Below are positions 33,372 to 41,800 of a stretch of 64,000 bases of DNA, piece after piece (within the stretch, counting starts at the first letter, position 1; each line of letters begins with the position of its first letter). The notes beneath the pieces are model-generated. The model was given only the letters and a program-made list of their open reading frames with translations. It was not told the DNA's origin and ran no database searches. This stretch comes from Actinoplanes campanulatus (GTDB lineage Bacteria > Actinomycetota > Actinomycetes > Mycobacteriales > Micromonosporaceae): positions 186,001 to 250,000 of the forward strand of contig NZ_BMPW01000010.1 of the NCBI RefSeq assembly GCF_014647795.1. Reading direction: 5' to 3'. The translations under genes were made by a program, and so were the position numbers.

Positions 33372-35612
33372 GTGCGCATCGCTTCACCCTGTCTCGCCTC
33401 ACTCCTGCTGGTAGGCCTGGTAGCCACCCCGGCCGCCGCCGCGGAGGAGCCGGTACGCCTCAATGTCGGCCTGGTCGCGGGTGCTGATCCGGCGGCCGTC
33501 CTGGCTGGACTCGGTGACCGGGCCGGTGCGGTGAAGCGGGTGCACGGTCTGGACGCGATCACCGTCGAGGTGGCCGAGCCCGACCGCGACTCCGTGATCG
33601 CGACGTTGAGGGATCACAGCGGTGTCCGGTACGCCGAACCGGACGGGCAGGTCCACGCCGACGCGGTGACGGTCAACGATCCGCAGACCTTCAACGAACT
33701 GTTCCACCTGGCGGTGAACCGCGTCCCTGACGCATGGACCTGGACCACCGGCAGCACGGCCGTCACCGTGGCCGTGGTGGACTCCGGTGTGACCCGGAAC
33801 CGGGATCTGGACGACGGACGTGTGCTGACCGGCTACGACTTCGTCGACAGTGACACCTCCCCGGCCGACGCGGACGGGCACGGGACGGCGATGGCGACGC
33901 TCATCGCGGCCGAGGCGAACAACTACTACGGCAACGCGGGTGTCTGCATGTCGTGCCGGATCCTTCCGGTCCGGGTTCTGGAGCAGCAGGCCGAAGGCCC
34001 CGCGGCGGGCGCGGCCGCCGACGCCGCCGCAGGGATCGTCTGGGCCGCCGAACAGGGCGCGCAGGTTGTCAACGTCTCGTTCAGCACGCCGGTCGAGAGC
34101 GAGACGTTGCGGGATGCGGTCGACCGGGCCACCCAACTCGGTGCCTTGGTGGTGGCCGCTGCCGGCAACGACGGCGGTACGGCGCGTGCCTACCCCGCGG
34201 CCTTCGAGCCGGTGGTGGCGGTCGGTGCCGTCACCAACACCGGCCGCCCGCATGAGCCGACCAACCAGAACAGCGTGACCGACCAGTGGATCGACGCGGC
34301 CGCCGACGACATGCTCGGCGTCGGCAGCGGCAGCCAGGTCACCTTCCCGAACGGAACCTCGGTGGCGTCCAGCATCGTCTCCGGGATCGCGGCTCTCGCG
34401 TTCTCCACCGGATCCGATGTCACGGCCGCCGAGGTCAGAGCCGCCATCACGAGCTCCGGATTCCGTCCGAGCACGCAGCCCGCTCATTCGGCGCCCCTGG
34501 TAGACGCCGCGCGGGTGATCTACGCCTTCACGAGGGCCGACGAACAGACGCCCACGGTGACCGACATCGGTTTCACCGTGCCCCGCCCCGTGTCCGTCGA
34601 TGGGATCACGGTGCGGCCCAAGGCCGCTGACGATCACGCGGTGGCCGGTTACCGGTTGCTTGTCGACGGCGCCGAGGTCGGCGCGACGGCCGCCACCCTG
34701 CAAGCGGCCCCGATGACCTGGAAGCCGCCGACCGGTTCCGAGGGTGAGGTGACGGTCACGGTCGAGGCGATCGATCTCGCCGGACGGGTCGGCCGCATGA
34801 GCAGGGTGGTGCCGGTCGACACCATCGCCCCGAAGATGACCGTGGTCAGCCCGTTCTATTTCGACGTGGTCCACGGGTCGATCACCGTCGAGATCCGCAC
34901 GCCGGAGACCGCGCCGCAGCGGATCACCGCCAATGGCGTCACCCTGACGCAGGTGCCGGGAACCGACCGTTGGATCGGTGAGGTCCCCGCGGCCTCCTCG
35001 GTCGAGATGATGGTCATCGACGCCGCTGACAACGTGACCCGGGAGAGCCGGCCGGTCACCGTCGACGACGAGGGCCCGGCGATCACCGGCTTGACCCCGG
35101 CCGCGAACACCCGGGTGCGAGGCACCTTCACCAGCACGTTGCAGGGTGTCCAGGACGTGATCGGTGTCGCCAGGGCGGAGCTGTGGGCGAACGGGAGGTA
35201 TGTCGGAAGCGACAACGTCGCGCCGTACTCGATGGCGGTGAATTCCGGTGCCGCCAACGGTTCCGTCGTCCTCACCTGGCGGCTCACGGACCGGTTCGGC
35301 AATACCCGGACCTACACGCGGACGGTCGTCGCGGACAACGCCGGACCGGCTCTGGTGATCAGTAGGGCGCCGAAGAACAAGGCGAAGATCAAGGGCGCGA
35401 CCAAGGTGTACATGAAAGCCTCCGACGCCAGTGGGATCTCCCGGGTCGAGCTGATCGTGAACGGGAAGGTCGTGGCCCGGGACTACACCGCGGGCTACCT
35501 GCTCGGCTTCAACGCCAGTAAGCAGAAGAAGACGATGAAGGTGCAGGTCCGGGCGTACGACAAGCTCGGCAACGTGAAGTACACGAGTACCCGGACCTGG
35601 TACCGGAAGTAG
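33372..35612 (+). CDS. Secreted S8 subtilisin-like serine protease with C-terminal Ig-like modules
   Basis: The 746-residue protein (GTG 33372) has a signal peptide ending TPAAAA (cut near residue 24), a propeptide-like region (residues 25-95, GVRYAEPDG) and an S8 catalytic domain. Asp137 (VAVVDSGV), His170 (DGHGTAMATLIA), Asn266 (AAAGNDGG) and Ser330 (NGTSVASSIVSG) are all intact. From residue 400 four Ig/fibronectin-like repeats follow (for example VDTIAPKMTVVSP, VTVDDEGPAITGLTP, VVADNAGPALVISR). It ends in a basic strand ending TRTWYRK. Extracellular proteolysis or wall-associated processing is likely. Pair CMSC at about 193-196 may bridge. Confidence 0.93.
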   Translation: MRIASPCLASLLLVGLVATPAAAAEEPVRLNVGLVAGADPAAVLAGLGDRAGAVKRVHGLDAITVEVAEPDRDSVIATLRDHSGVRYAEPDGQVHADAVTVNDPQTFNELFHLAVNRVPDAWTWTTGSTAVTVAVVDSGVTRNRDLDDGRVLTGYDFVDSDTSPADADGHGTAMATLIAAEANNYYGNAGVCMSCRILPVRVLEQQAEGPAAGAAADAAAGIVWAAEQGAQVVNVSFSTPVESETLRDAVDRATQLGALVVAAAGNDGGTARAYPAAFEPVVAVGAVTNTGRPHEPTNQNSVTDQWIDAAADDMLGVGSGSQVTFPNGTSVASSIVSGIAALAFSTGSDVTAAEVRAAITSSGFRPSTQPAHSAPLVDAARVIYAFTRADEQTPTVTDIGFTVPRPVSVDGITVRPKAADDHAVAGYRLLVDGAEVGATAATLQAAPMTWKPPTGSEGEVTVTVEAIDLAGRVGRMSRVVPVDTIAPKMTVVSPFYFDVVHGSITVEIRTPETAPQRITANGVTLTQVPGTDRWIGEVPAASSVEMMVIDAADNVTRESRPVTVDDEGPAITGLTPAANTRVRGTFTSTLQGVQDVIGVARAELWANGRYVGSDNVAPYSMAVNSGAANGSVVLTWRLTDRFGNTRTYTRTVVADNAGPALVISRAPKNKAKIKGATKVYMKASDASGISRVELIVNGKVVARDYTAGYLLGFNASKQKKTMKVQVRAYDKLGNVKYTSTRTWYRK

Positions 35613-35615
35613 GGC

Positions 35616-36134
35616 TCAGCCGCGGGCGGTGTGCGAGCGGGTCAGGCGCATCGCCCCCGGTTCGGCCTGTGACCAGGGCTGGTCGCCGCTGTGGACGGCC
35701 AGTCCGGAGGTGCGCATCTCGACGACCGTGCCGGTGTACTGCTCGTCCGGCACCAGTAGGGCGGACACTTCGGACATGGTGGGATTGTGGCCGACGACGA
35801 GGACCGTACGAATGGTGTCTGAAACGGCCCGGAGCAAGTCGAAGACCTCGCCGCCGCGACCCAGATAGAGCGACTCCTCGTAATGCACCTCGGGTGCCGG
35901 CCGGGGGTCGGGGCCGCTGCTCAGCGCGATGGCCGCGTTCTGCCAGGTCTGCCGGGTGCGCTTGGCGGGGGAGCAGATCACCAGGTCGGGGTGCAGGCGC
36001 TCGTCGGCCAGCCAGACGCCGGCCGCCTCCGCGTCGGCCACTCCGCGAGGCGCCAGGGCGCGGTCGTAATCGTCGAAGTCGCCGGGGGTCTCGGCCTTGG
36101 AATGGCGCAGCAGGATGAGCGTCCGCGTGGTCAT
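35616..36134 (-). CDS. SixA-like histidine phosphatase
   Basis: The 172-residue protein has the RHG signature (LILLRHSKAETPGDFDDYDR), DLVICSPAKRTRQTW and VLVVGHNPTMSEVSALLV, with catalytic His11 and the second His in GHNP. SixA proteins dephosphorylate phosphohistidine on HPt or PTS proteins. In actinobacteria the target is unknown. It converges with the subtilase gene (3 bp). Confidence 0.9.
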   Translation of the reverse strand: MTTRTLILLRHSKAETPGDFDDYDRALAPRGVADAEAAGVWLADERLHPDLVICSPAKRTRQTWQNAAIALSSGPDPRPAPEVHYEESLYLGRGGEVFDLLRAVSDTIRTVLVVGHNPTMSEVSALLVPDEQYTGTVVEMRTSGLAVHSGDQPWSQAEPGAMRLTRSHTARG

Positions 36135-36248
36135 CGGTACAGCTTGCCTGATTGGAATGTCATGCGGGCGGGTAAACGCTCGATCGACGCATTCACCACG
36201 GTCGAGCGGCGTCGCCCGGCCGGGCGGACACCAATCGAGGAGGGTCCG

Positions 36249-36524
36249 ATGGGTATCGGCGCAAGCATTTTCCTGCTGGCTCTGGGGGCGATCCTGGCGT
36301 TCGCCGTGGAGGCGGACATCAGCGGTCTCGACATCGGCGTGATCGGCTGGATCCTGATGCTGGCCGGGCTGGCCGGCCTGGTCATCACGCTGGCGTTCTG
36401 GAGCAACCGCCGCCGTACCGTGGTGACTCGTACGCGGCAGCCGGTCGCCGAAGCCGGTTACACCGAGTATCGCGAGGTCCGACGGGACGACGTCCCGCCG
36501 CCGCCTCCCCCGGCGTACTCCTGA
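36249..36524 (+). CDS. Small two-helix membrane protein (DUF6458-like)
   Basis: The start is ATG 36249 behind GAGGAGGGTCC. The 91-residue protein has the repeated helical pattern MGIGASIFLLALGAILAFAV and IGVIGWILMLAGLAGLVITL, then a basic stretch and a Pro-rich end. This is a common actinobacterial family (DUF6458 as I recall) without a known function. Confidence 0.8.
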   Translation: MGIGASIFLLALGAILAFAVEADISGLDIGVIGWILMLAGLAGLVITLAFWSNRRRTVVTRTRQPVAEAGYTEYREVRRDDVPPPPPPAYS

Positions 36525-36530
36525 AGTTGT

Positions 36531-36562
36531 GCGAAGGCCCAGGCTGATGCCTGGGCCTTCGC
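36531..36562. terminator. Bidirectional terminator between DUF6458-like and hemolysin III genes
   Basis: GCGAAGGCCCAGG / CCTGGGCCTTCGC perfect 13-bp stem with a 6-nt loop and following TTT, between convergent stops. Confidence 0.9.
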
Positions 36563-36563
36563 T

Positions 36564-37241
36564 TTACGCGTACAGGGCGAAGTAGACCGCGATGTGGTGG
36601 CAGATGGCGGCCACCAGGGTGCACGCGTGGAAGAACTCGTGGTGGCCGAAGACGGTGGGCCAGGGGTTGGGCCGGCGCAGCGCGTAGAAGACGGCGCCGA
36701 CCGTGTAGATCGCGCCGCCCACGATGAGCAGGACCAGGCAGGTCACCCCGCCGACGTGCAGCACCTCCGGGATGATCGCGACGGCCACCCAGCCGAGTGC
36801 CACGTAGAGCGGGGCACCCGCCCAGCGGGGCAGATGCGGCCAGACCATCTTCAGCGCGACACCGCCGATGGCGCCGCCCCAGACCAGGCTGAGCAGGACG
36901 ATCTGCTGCGTGCCCTCCAGGAGCAGGACGCAGAACGGCGTGTAGCTGCCGGCGATGAATATGAAGATCATCGAATGGTCGGCGCGCCGCATGATCTGGT
37001 AGCCGCGCTCGCTCCAGACCCGTCGGTGGTAGAGCGCGCTGGTCCCGAAGAGCCCGCACACCGTCACGCTGTAGAGCAGGCAGCTCACGAACGGGGCGAT
37101 GCCGGGGCGGCTCAGCGCGATCGAACTGAGCACGATGCCGCAGACCGCGGCGACGAAGAATGCGTACTGATGCAACCGGCCGCGTAGTCGCGGCTTGCCG
37201 AGGTCGGTCGGCGACATCCGGAACGGGGCTGAGGTCGTCAC
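36564..37241 (-). CDS. Hemolysin III (PAQR/HlyIII) family membrane protein
   Basis: GTG 37241 is given as start (ATG 37217 is possible). The 225-residue protein has seven membrane segments and the PAQR motifs: SVTVCGLFGTSALYHRRVWS (Ser and His metal ligands), the RADHSMIFIFIAGSYTPFC motif and GHHEFFHACTLVAAICHHIA (C-terminal His ligands). PAQR proteins are zinc-dependent hydrolases or receptors; bacterial ones have been linked to membrane lipid fluidity. TTAC-N6-GTA-type palindromes lie 10-40 bp upstream of the start. Confidence 0.93.
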   Translation of the reverse strand: MTTSAPFRMSPTDLGKPRLRGRLHQYAFFVAAVCGIVLSSIALSRPGIAPFVSCLLYSVTVCGLFGTSALYHRRVWSERGYQIMRRADHSMIFIFIAGSYTPFCVLLLEGTQQIVLLSLVWGGAIGGVALKMVWPHLPRWAGAPLYVALGWVAVAIIPEVLHVGGVTCLVLLIVGGAIYTVGAVFYALRRPNPWPTVFGHHEFFHACTLVAAICHHIAVYFALYA

Positions 37242-37266
37242 GTCCCCTAGGTTACGGCACCGTAGG

Positions 37267-37280
37267 TTACTAATGGGTAG
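37267..37280. promoter_or_regulatory. TTAC-N6-GTA-type palindromes between hlyIII and pxpB
   Basis: TTACTAATGGGTAG (37267-37280) matches the fadE/etfD motif except for the last base. A second, weaker TTACGGCACCGTAG sits at 37252-37265. They lie 26 bp upstream of the hemolysin III start on the opposite strand and 40 bp upstream of pxpB, so either could be the target. Confidence 0.4.
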
Positions 37281-37319
37281 TGACGCCGGATACGGTTGAC
37301 GCTGCCGGATGATTTCCCC

Positions 37320-37925
37320 ATGAAGATACGACGGGTGGGAACCGCCGGCCTGCTGATCGAGTGCCCGGACGCGCAACGGGTCGAGGATTGGCGGGCTGAG
37401 CTGTGGAAACGTCGTGCCGCCGGTGAGCTGCGGGTGGTGGAGATCGTGCCCGGCGCCCGTACCGTGCTGCTCGACGGCGCGGCTCCCGGGACCGCGGAGG
37501 CCCTGCCCGGATGGGAGCCGGCGCCCGGCGGAATTCAGGCCGAAGGACCCCTCGTGGAGATCCACACGGTCTTCGACGGCGAGGACCTGGAATCGGTCGC
37601 CGACCTGTGGAGGGTCACCGTGGACACGGCCGTCCGCCGCCTGGTCGAGACGCCGCTGACCGTCGCCTTCTCCGGCTTCGCGCCCGGTTTCGCCTATCTG
37701 CGCGGGCTTGCCGACGAGTGGGCGGTCCCCCGGCTCGCCGCTCCGCGGCCTCGCGTGCCAGCCGGATCGGTCGCCCTCGCGGGTGGTTACGCGGGCATCT
37801 ACCCCACGGCCTCTCCGGGCGGGTGGCGGCTGGTCGGCCGGACGGATCAAAACCTTTTCGACGTACGACGTGAGCACCCGGCCCTGCTCACTCCCGGCAC
37901 CCGGGTACGACTGGTGGCGGTGTGA
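37320..37925 (+). CDS. pxpB: 5-oxoprolinase subunit PxpB
   Basis: The 201-residue protein (ATG 37320) is of the KipI/allophanate-hydrolase-subunit-1 family: PLVEIHTVFDGEDLESVADL, TVAFSGFAPGFAYLRGL, VPAGSVALAGGYAGIYP and GGWRLVGRTDQNLFD. With PxpA and PxpC it forms the ATP-dependent 5-oxoprolinase that opens pyroglutamate to glutamate, a housekeeping damage-repair step. It overlaps pxpC by 4 bp. Confidence 0.94.
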   Translation: MKIRRVGTAGLLIECPDAQRVEDWRAELWKRRAAGELRVVEIVPGARTVLLDGAAPGTAEALPGWEPAPGGIQAEGPLVEIHTVFDGEDLESVADLWRVTVDTAVRRLVETPLTVAFSGFAPGFAYLRGLADEWAVPRLAAPRPRVPAGSVALAGGYAGIYPTASPGGWRLVGRTDQNLFDVRREHPALLTPGTRVRLVAV

Positions 37926-38761
37926 TCACCGTGCTGCGGGCCGGGCCGCTCACCACGGTGCAGGATCAGGGCCGGCCGGGGTGGGCGCACCTGGGCGTAC
38001 CCCGCTCGGGTGCCCTCGACGCGCCCGCCCTGCGTCTCGCCAACCGTTTCGTCGGCAATCCTGACGACGCCGCCGGACTGGAGACCACGATGCTCGGCTG
38101 CGCCCTGCGTTTCGAGCGGCCCGCACTGGTCGCCGTCACCGGTGCGGTCGCCGACATCGACGTCGACTCCCGGCCGGTCGAGCGGCTCCGTGGCTGCCAG
38201 CTCTTCGAAGTGCCGGCCGGTGGGGTGGTCGACGTGAAGCGGGCCACCCGGGGAGTGCGTTCCTACATCGCGGTGGCCGGTGGGATCGCGGTCGAACCGG
38301 TGCTGGGCAGCCGCTCGACGGACACGCTCTCCGGACTGGGCCCGGCCCGGCTGGCGGACGGGGACACGCTCCCGGTCGGCGTCCCCACGGCGGCGCCCAT
38401 GCTGGTCGGGGAGCCGGCACGGCCGGGCGGGGAACTGGTTCTCGGGATCCACCTCGGGCCGCGCGACGACTGGTTCGACACGAAAGGGCTGTTCGGGTCC
38501 CCGTACCGAATCAGCCCGTTGAGCAACCGGGTCGGAAGCCGGCTGGCCGGCACCGCCCTGACCCGCACCCGGGCCGGCGAATTGCCCTCCGAGGGCGTGG
38601 TGCTGGGCGCCGTGCAGGTCCCGGCGGACGGGCAGCCGATCATCTTTCTGGCCGACCATCCGACCACCGGCGGATATCCGGTGGTCGGGGTGATCGACGA
38701 CGTCGCGCCGCTGGCCCAGGCGCAGACGGGGACTACCGTGAGGTTCCGTGAGCTGGATTGA
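37922..38761 (+). CDS. pxpC: 5-oxoprolinase subunit PxpC
   Basis: The 279-residue KipA/allophanate-hydrolase-subunit-2 protein has VLRAGPLTTVQDQGRPGWAH, LGVPRSGALDAPALRLAN, YIAVAGGIAVEPVLGSRSTD and FLADHPTTGGYPVVGVI. It starts at GTG 37922 inside the pxpB stop and overlaps pxpA by 14 bp. It binds PxpB to form the ATP-dependent part of the enzyme. Confidence 0.94.
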   Translation: MITVLRAGPLTTVQDQGRPGWAHLGVPRSGALDAPALRLANRFVGNPDDAAGLETTMLGCALRFERPALVAVTGAVADIDVDSRPVERLRGCQLFEVPAGGVVDVKRATRGVRSYIAVAGGIAVEPVLGSRSTDTLSGLGPARLADGDTLPVGVPTAAPMLVGEPARPGGELVLGIHLGPRDDWFDTKGLFGSPYRISPLSNRVGSRLAGTALTRTRAGELPSEGVVLGAVQVPADGQPIIFLADHPTTGGYPVVGVIDDVAPLAQAQTGTTVRFRELD

Positions 38762-39518
38762 TCTGAACGCGGACCTCGGCGAGGGCTTCGGCGCCTGGCG
38801 GCTGGGCGACGACGACGCCCTGCTGGACGTGGTGACCTCGGCGAACGTGGCCTGCGGATTCCACGCCGGTGATCCGTCCACGATGCACCGGGTGTGCCGG
38901 ACGGCCGTCGCGAAGGGCGTCGCGATCGGCGCCCAGGTCGGCTACCGGGACCTGGCCGGATTCGGGCGGCGGCGAATCGACTACGACCACGACGAGTTGC
39001 GGGACGACATCCTGTATCAGATCGGGGCGCTGGAGGCGTTCTGCCGGGCCGCGGGGGATCGGGTCCGCTATGTGAAGCCGCACGGCGCCCTCTACAACAC
39101 CGCGGCGGTCGATCCCGGGCAGGCGTCGGCAGTGGTGGACGCGGTGCTGGCCTATGACCCCGCGCTTCCCGTGCTCTGCCAGCCCGGCTCGGAGTTGGCG
39201 GGTCAGGCCCTGCACCGTGGCCTGACCGTCGTCGGTGAGGGTTTCGCGGATCGCGGCTACCTGCCGGACGGGCGTCTCGTGCCGCGCTCCCGGCCGGACG
39301 CGCTGGTCCACGAGCCCGATCAGGTGGTTCAGCGGGCGGTGCGGATGGCCGCCGACGGCTCGGTGACGGCCGTCGACGGCTCCGCGGTGCCCTGCCCGGT
39401 CCGGTCGATCTGCCTGCACGGCGACACACCCGGTGCGGTCGAGCTGGCACGGGTCGTACGGGATGGGCTCCGTGCTGCCGGGCTGGAGGTCAGGCCCTTC
39501 GCCGTCGCCCTGGCCTGA
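38748..39518 (+). CDS. pxpA: 5-oxoprolinase subunit PxpA (LamB/YcsF family)
   Basis: The 256-residue protein starts at GTG 38748 (SWIDLNADLGEGFGAWRLGD) and has TSANVACGFHAGDPSTMHR, GAQVGYRDLAGFGRR, YVKPHGALYNT, VVGEGFADRGYLPDGRLVPR and CLHGDTPGAVELA. These are all LamB/YcsF hallmarks, including the metal-binding His/Asp set. It completes the PxpABC complex. It ends 3 bp before the convergent thioredoxin/NHL gene, without room for an independent terminator. Confidence 0.95.
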   Translation: MSWIDLNADLGEGFGAWRLGDDDALLDVVTSANVACGFHAGDPSTMHRVCRTAVAKGVAIGAQVGYRDLAGFGRRRIDYDHDELRDDILYQIGALEAFCRAAGDRVRYVKPHGALYNTAAVDPGQASAVVDAVLAYDPALPVLCQPGSELAGQALHRGLTVVGEGFADRGYLPDGRLVPRSRPDALVHEPDQVVQRAVRMAADGSVTAVDGSAVPCPVRSICLHGDTPGAVELARVVRDGLRAAGLEVRPFAVALA

Positions 39519-39521
39519 GGC

Positions 39522-41315
39522 TCACGCGTCCATGCCGCGCAGGATCAGCGGCAGCCGGTCGGGACCGTTCGGGTCGATCACGATCGGCACGCCCCAGTCC
39601 TGACGGGTCAGGTGGCAGGCGCCGAACTCGGCGTCCACATCGCACGTCGCGGCCTGGGCGACGACCTGGAGCACACCCTTCGGCACGTCCGGGTTCAGCA
39701 CGATCTTTCGCGACAGGTCGGTGGTGGTGCCCTCACCGTCCAGCAGCAGCTCGGCCGGGGACGCCGACACCACCAGCCGCAGCGGCGACCCGAACTGGAA
39801 GTCCAGCTTCTGGCCCGGCGCGGGCGTGAAGATCACGTCGAGGGTGACCTCGCCCGGGGCCAGGTGCGACGGCGGGCGCTCGGTCCGGTGCCGCTCCCCG
39901 CTGATAATTTTCACCGCACCCGGAGCCAGGCGGGACAGCCGGTGTGCGGCCGACTCCACCACGATGACCTGCCCGTCCCGCGTCACGAGGACGTCGCTGG
40001 GCTCGGCGACATTCGCGTCCACGGTGGAGACCTCGGCCTTCGCCGGGTCGAAACGCCGCACCGCGCCGTTGTAGGTGTCCGCCACCAGCACCGAACCGTC
40101 GGCCAGCGCCGCCACACCGAGCGGATGCTGGAACAGTGCCTCGCCCGCCGGGCCGTCCACGTGACCGAAATCGAACAGTCCCTGGCCGACCGCGGTGTGC
40201 ATCACGCCGTCCTCGACATACCGCAGCGCCGACGTCTCACTGTCGGCGATCCACAGCCGCCTTCCGTCCGCGCTGACCGACAGGCCGCTCGGCTGGGCCA
40301 TCCACACGTCCGGCAACGGGCCGTCCCGCAGTGCCTCGACCGTGGTGCCCGCGTAGACGCCGACCGTGCGCTTGATCGGATCGAACCACCACAGCTGGTG
40401 GATGCCGGCCATTGCGATGATCACGCGGTCTTCGTACCAGGCCAGGTCCCACGGCGACGACAGGTCGGCGGCGAGGGAGTCGTGGGCGTGATCGTCGACC
40501 GCCGACCGCCACGGACGACCGGAACCGGCCACCAGCGTGATCTCCCCCGATGTCAGGTTCAGGCCGCGCAGCTGGTGGTTGACCGTGTCGGCGACCACCA
40601 CGTCGTAGCCCGCGGTTCCGGCCACCGCCTCGGGCAGCAGAACCAGGCCCTGCGGCTCGCTGAACGGCTCACCCCGGACCTCGCTGCCGAACCGGCGGAC
40701 CAGCGTCTCGCCGTCCGCGGACAGTTCGGCAAGCGAGTGCCGGGCCGAGTCGGATACCAGCAGATTGCCGTTCGGCAGCTCGATCGCCTTGCCCGGGAAA
40801 CGAAGCAGGCTCTCCGGGGCGGGCGGAGGGACGTACGGGCCGTCACCGCGGTGCAGGGTGCCGTCCGCCTCGTGCTTCACGATCAGCTCGTCGATCAGCC
40901 GGGACAGGCCCTCGGCGTGCCCCTCGCCGGCCATCGAGGCGACCAGGTAGCCGGCCGGATCGACCACGGACAGCGTCGGCCAGGCCTTCGCGGCGTACTG
41001 CTGCCAGATGTGCATGTCGCCGTCGTCGACGACCGGGTGATGCACGCCGTACCGCTCCACGGCGGCGGCCAGCGCCACCGGGTCACGCTCGTGCTCGAAC
41101 TTCGGCGAGTGCACGCCGATCACGACGAGCGCGTCGCCGTACTTCTCCTCCAGCGGCCGCAGCTCATCCAGGACATGCAGGCAGTTGATGCAACAGAACG
41201 TCCAGAAATCCAACACCAGGATTTTTCCCCGCAAATCGGCCAGGGTGAGGGCCTTTCCGCCGGTATTGAGCCAACCGCGACCCTTGAGTTCGGGTGCACG
41301 CACGCGAAATTCCAT
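39522..41315 (-). CDS. Thioredoxin-like and NHL-repeat protein (NHLRC2-like)
   Basis: ATG 41315 follows GATGGGCTG. The 597-residue protein has a thioredoxin/TlpA-like domain (residues 1-150) with catalytic CxxC in FWTFCCINCLHVLDEL and cis-Pro in AKAWPTLSVVDPAG. A beta propeller of NHL repeats follows (about 190-480; LPNGNLLVSDSARHSLAEL, GYDVVVADTVNHQLRGL, LADGSVLVADTYNGAVRRF, DGQVIVVESAAHRLSRL). A C-terminal beta domain ends the protein (about 490-590, AxxCDVDAEFGACHL). No signal peptide is seen. The arrangement equals human NHLRC2 and bacterial homologues whose function is unclear. The 629-bp inverted-repeat element starts 18 bp upstream of its start codon. Confidence 0.9.
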   Translation of the reverse strand: MEFRVRAPELKGRGWLNTGGKALTLADLRGKILVLDFWTFCCINCLHVLDELRPLEEKYGDALVVIGVHSPKFEHERDPVALAAAVERYGVHHPVVDDGDMHIWQQYAAKAWPTLSVVDPAGYLVASMAGEGHAEGLSRLIDELIVKHEADGTLHRGDGPYVPPPAPESLLRFPGKAIELPNGNLLVSDSARHSLAELSADGETLVRRFGSEVRGEPFSEPQGLVLLPEAVAGTAGYDVVVADTVNHQLRGLNLTSGEITLVAGSGRPWRSAVDDHAHDSLAADLSSPWDLAWYEDRVIIAMAGIHQLWWFDPIKRTVGVYAGTTVEALRDGPLPDVWMAQPSGLSVSADGRRLWIADSETSALRYVEDGVMHTAVGQGLFDFGHVDGPAGEALFQHPLGVAALADGSVLVADTYNGAVRRFDPAKAEVSTVDANVAEPSDVLVTRDGQVIVVESAAHRLSRLAPGAVKIISGERHRTERPPSHLAPGEVTLDVIFTPAPGQKLDFQFGSPLRLVVSASPAELLLDGEGTTTDLSRKIVLNPDVPKGVLQVVAQAATCDVDAEFGACHLTRQDWGVPIVIDPNGPDRLPLILRGMDA

Positions 41316-41332
41316 CAGCCCATCGTGCCTTA

Positions 41333-41494
41333 CTGTGCTGGATTGCTTCGCTTCGCTCCGCGGCAAAACGCCTTGTAACCGGTGTCGAGGCAGGTGATTT
41401 CCCGTCACCAGCAAACCCCGCTGGCGTCGGCAAATCACTTGCCTCGACACCGGCGGCGTTTTGCGGGGGACGTCGAGTGCACCGCCGTCCCGCT
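41333..41494. repeat. Left arm of a 629-bp inverted-repeat element
   Basis: About 162 bp beginning CTGTGCTGGATTGC and running to CCGCCGTCCCGCTC. Its reverse complement matches 41801-41961 at roughly 90% identity over the whole length by eye. The arm itself contains a long dyad: 41365-41400 pairs with 41432-41462 (10 bp GCAAAACGCC/GGCGTTTTGC, a 6-nt bulge, then about 22 bp CCGGTGTCGAGGCA(G/A)GTGATTT), closing a 31-nt loop. No protein reads through it. Confidence 0.9.
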
Positions 41495-41800
41495 CATGCG
41501 TGATCGCTCCGTGGCTAGGACGAGTGCTTTGGTCGTGGATCTTCGCAGCTGGTTCTCAGGGCGGCGGTAGATCATCGCCCATGCTCCGCCTCCCCTGGGG
41601 GACCTTGGGTGATCGGACGCATCCGCATGGCCGCGATCGCGCAAGATCTACATCGATGTTTCGGACAAGTTGGACGGCCGGCTCCCGCAGCCAGCCGTAA
41701 AGATCCAGCGGCCGTGGGAGCTGTCTCACGGGCCTCGAGAGAGCGTTGTGAGCCGGCCGTAGACATCACGCACCCGTCCCGGCCACGGAACATTTACGTT

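Noticed and set aside
39612-41378. 588-codon open frame antisense to the thioredoxin/NHL gene
   Set aside because: The translation is His/Arg/Gln-rich nonsense; the minus-strand frame has CxxC and NHL repeats.
41572-41793. 73-codon open frame inside the core of the inverted-repeat element
   Set aside because: No ribosome site, no codon bias typical of neighbours, no recognisable motif; likely chance frame.
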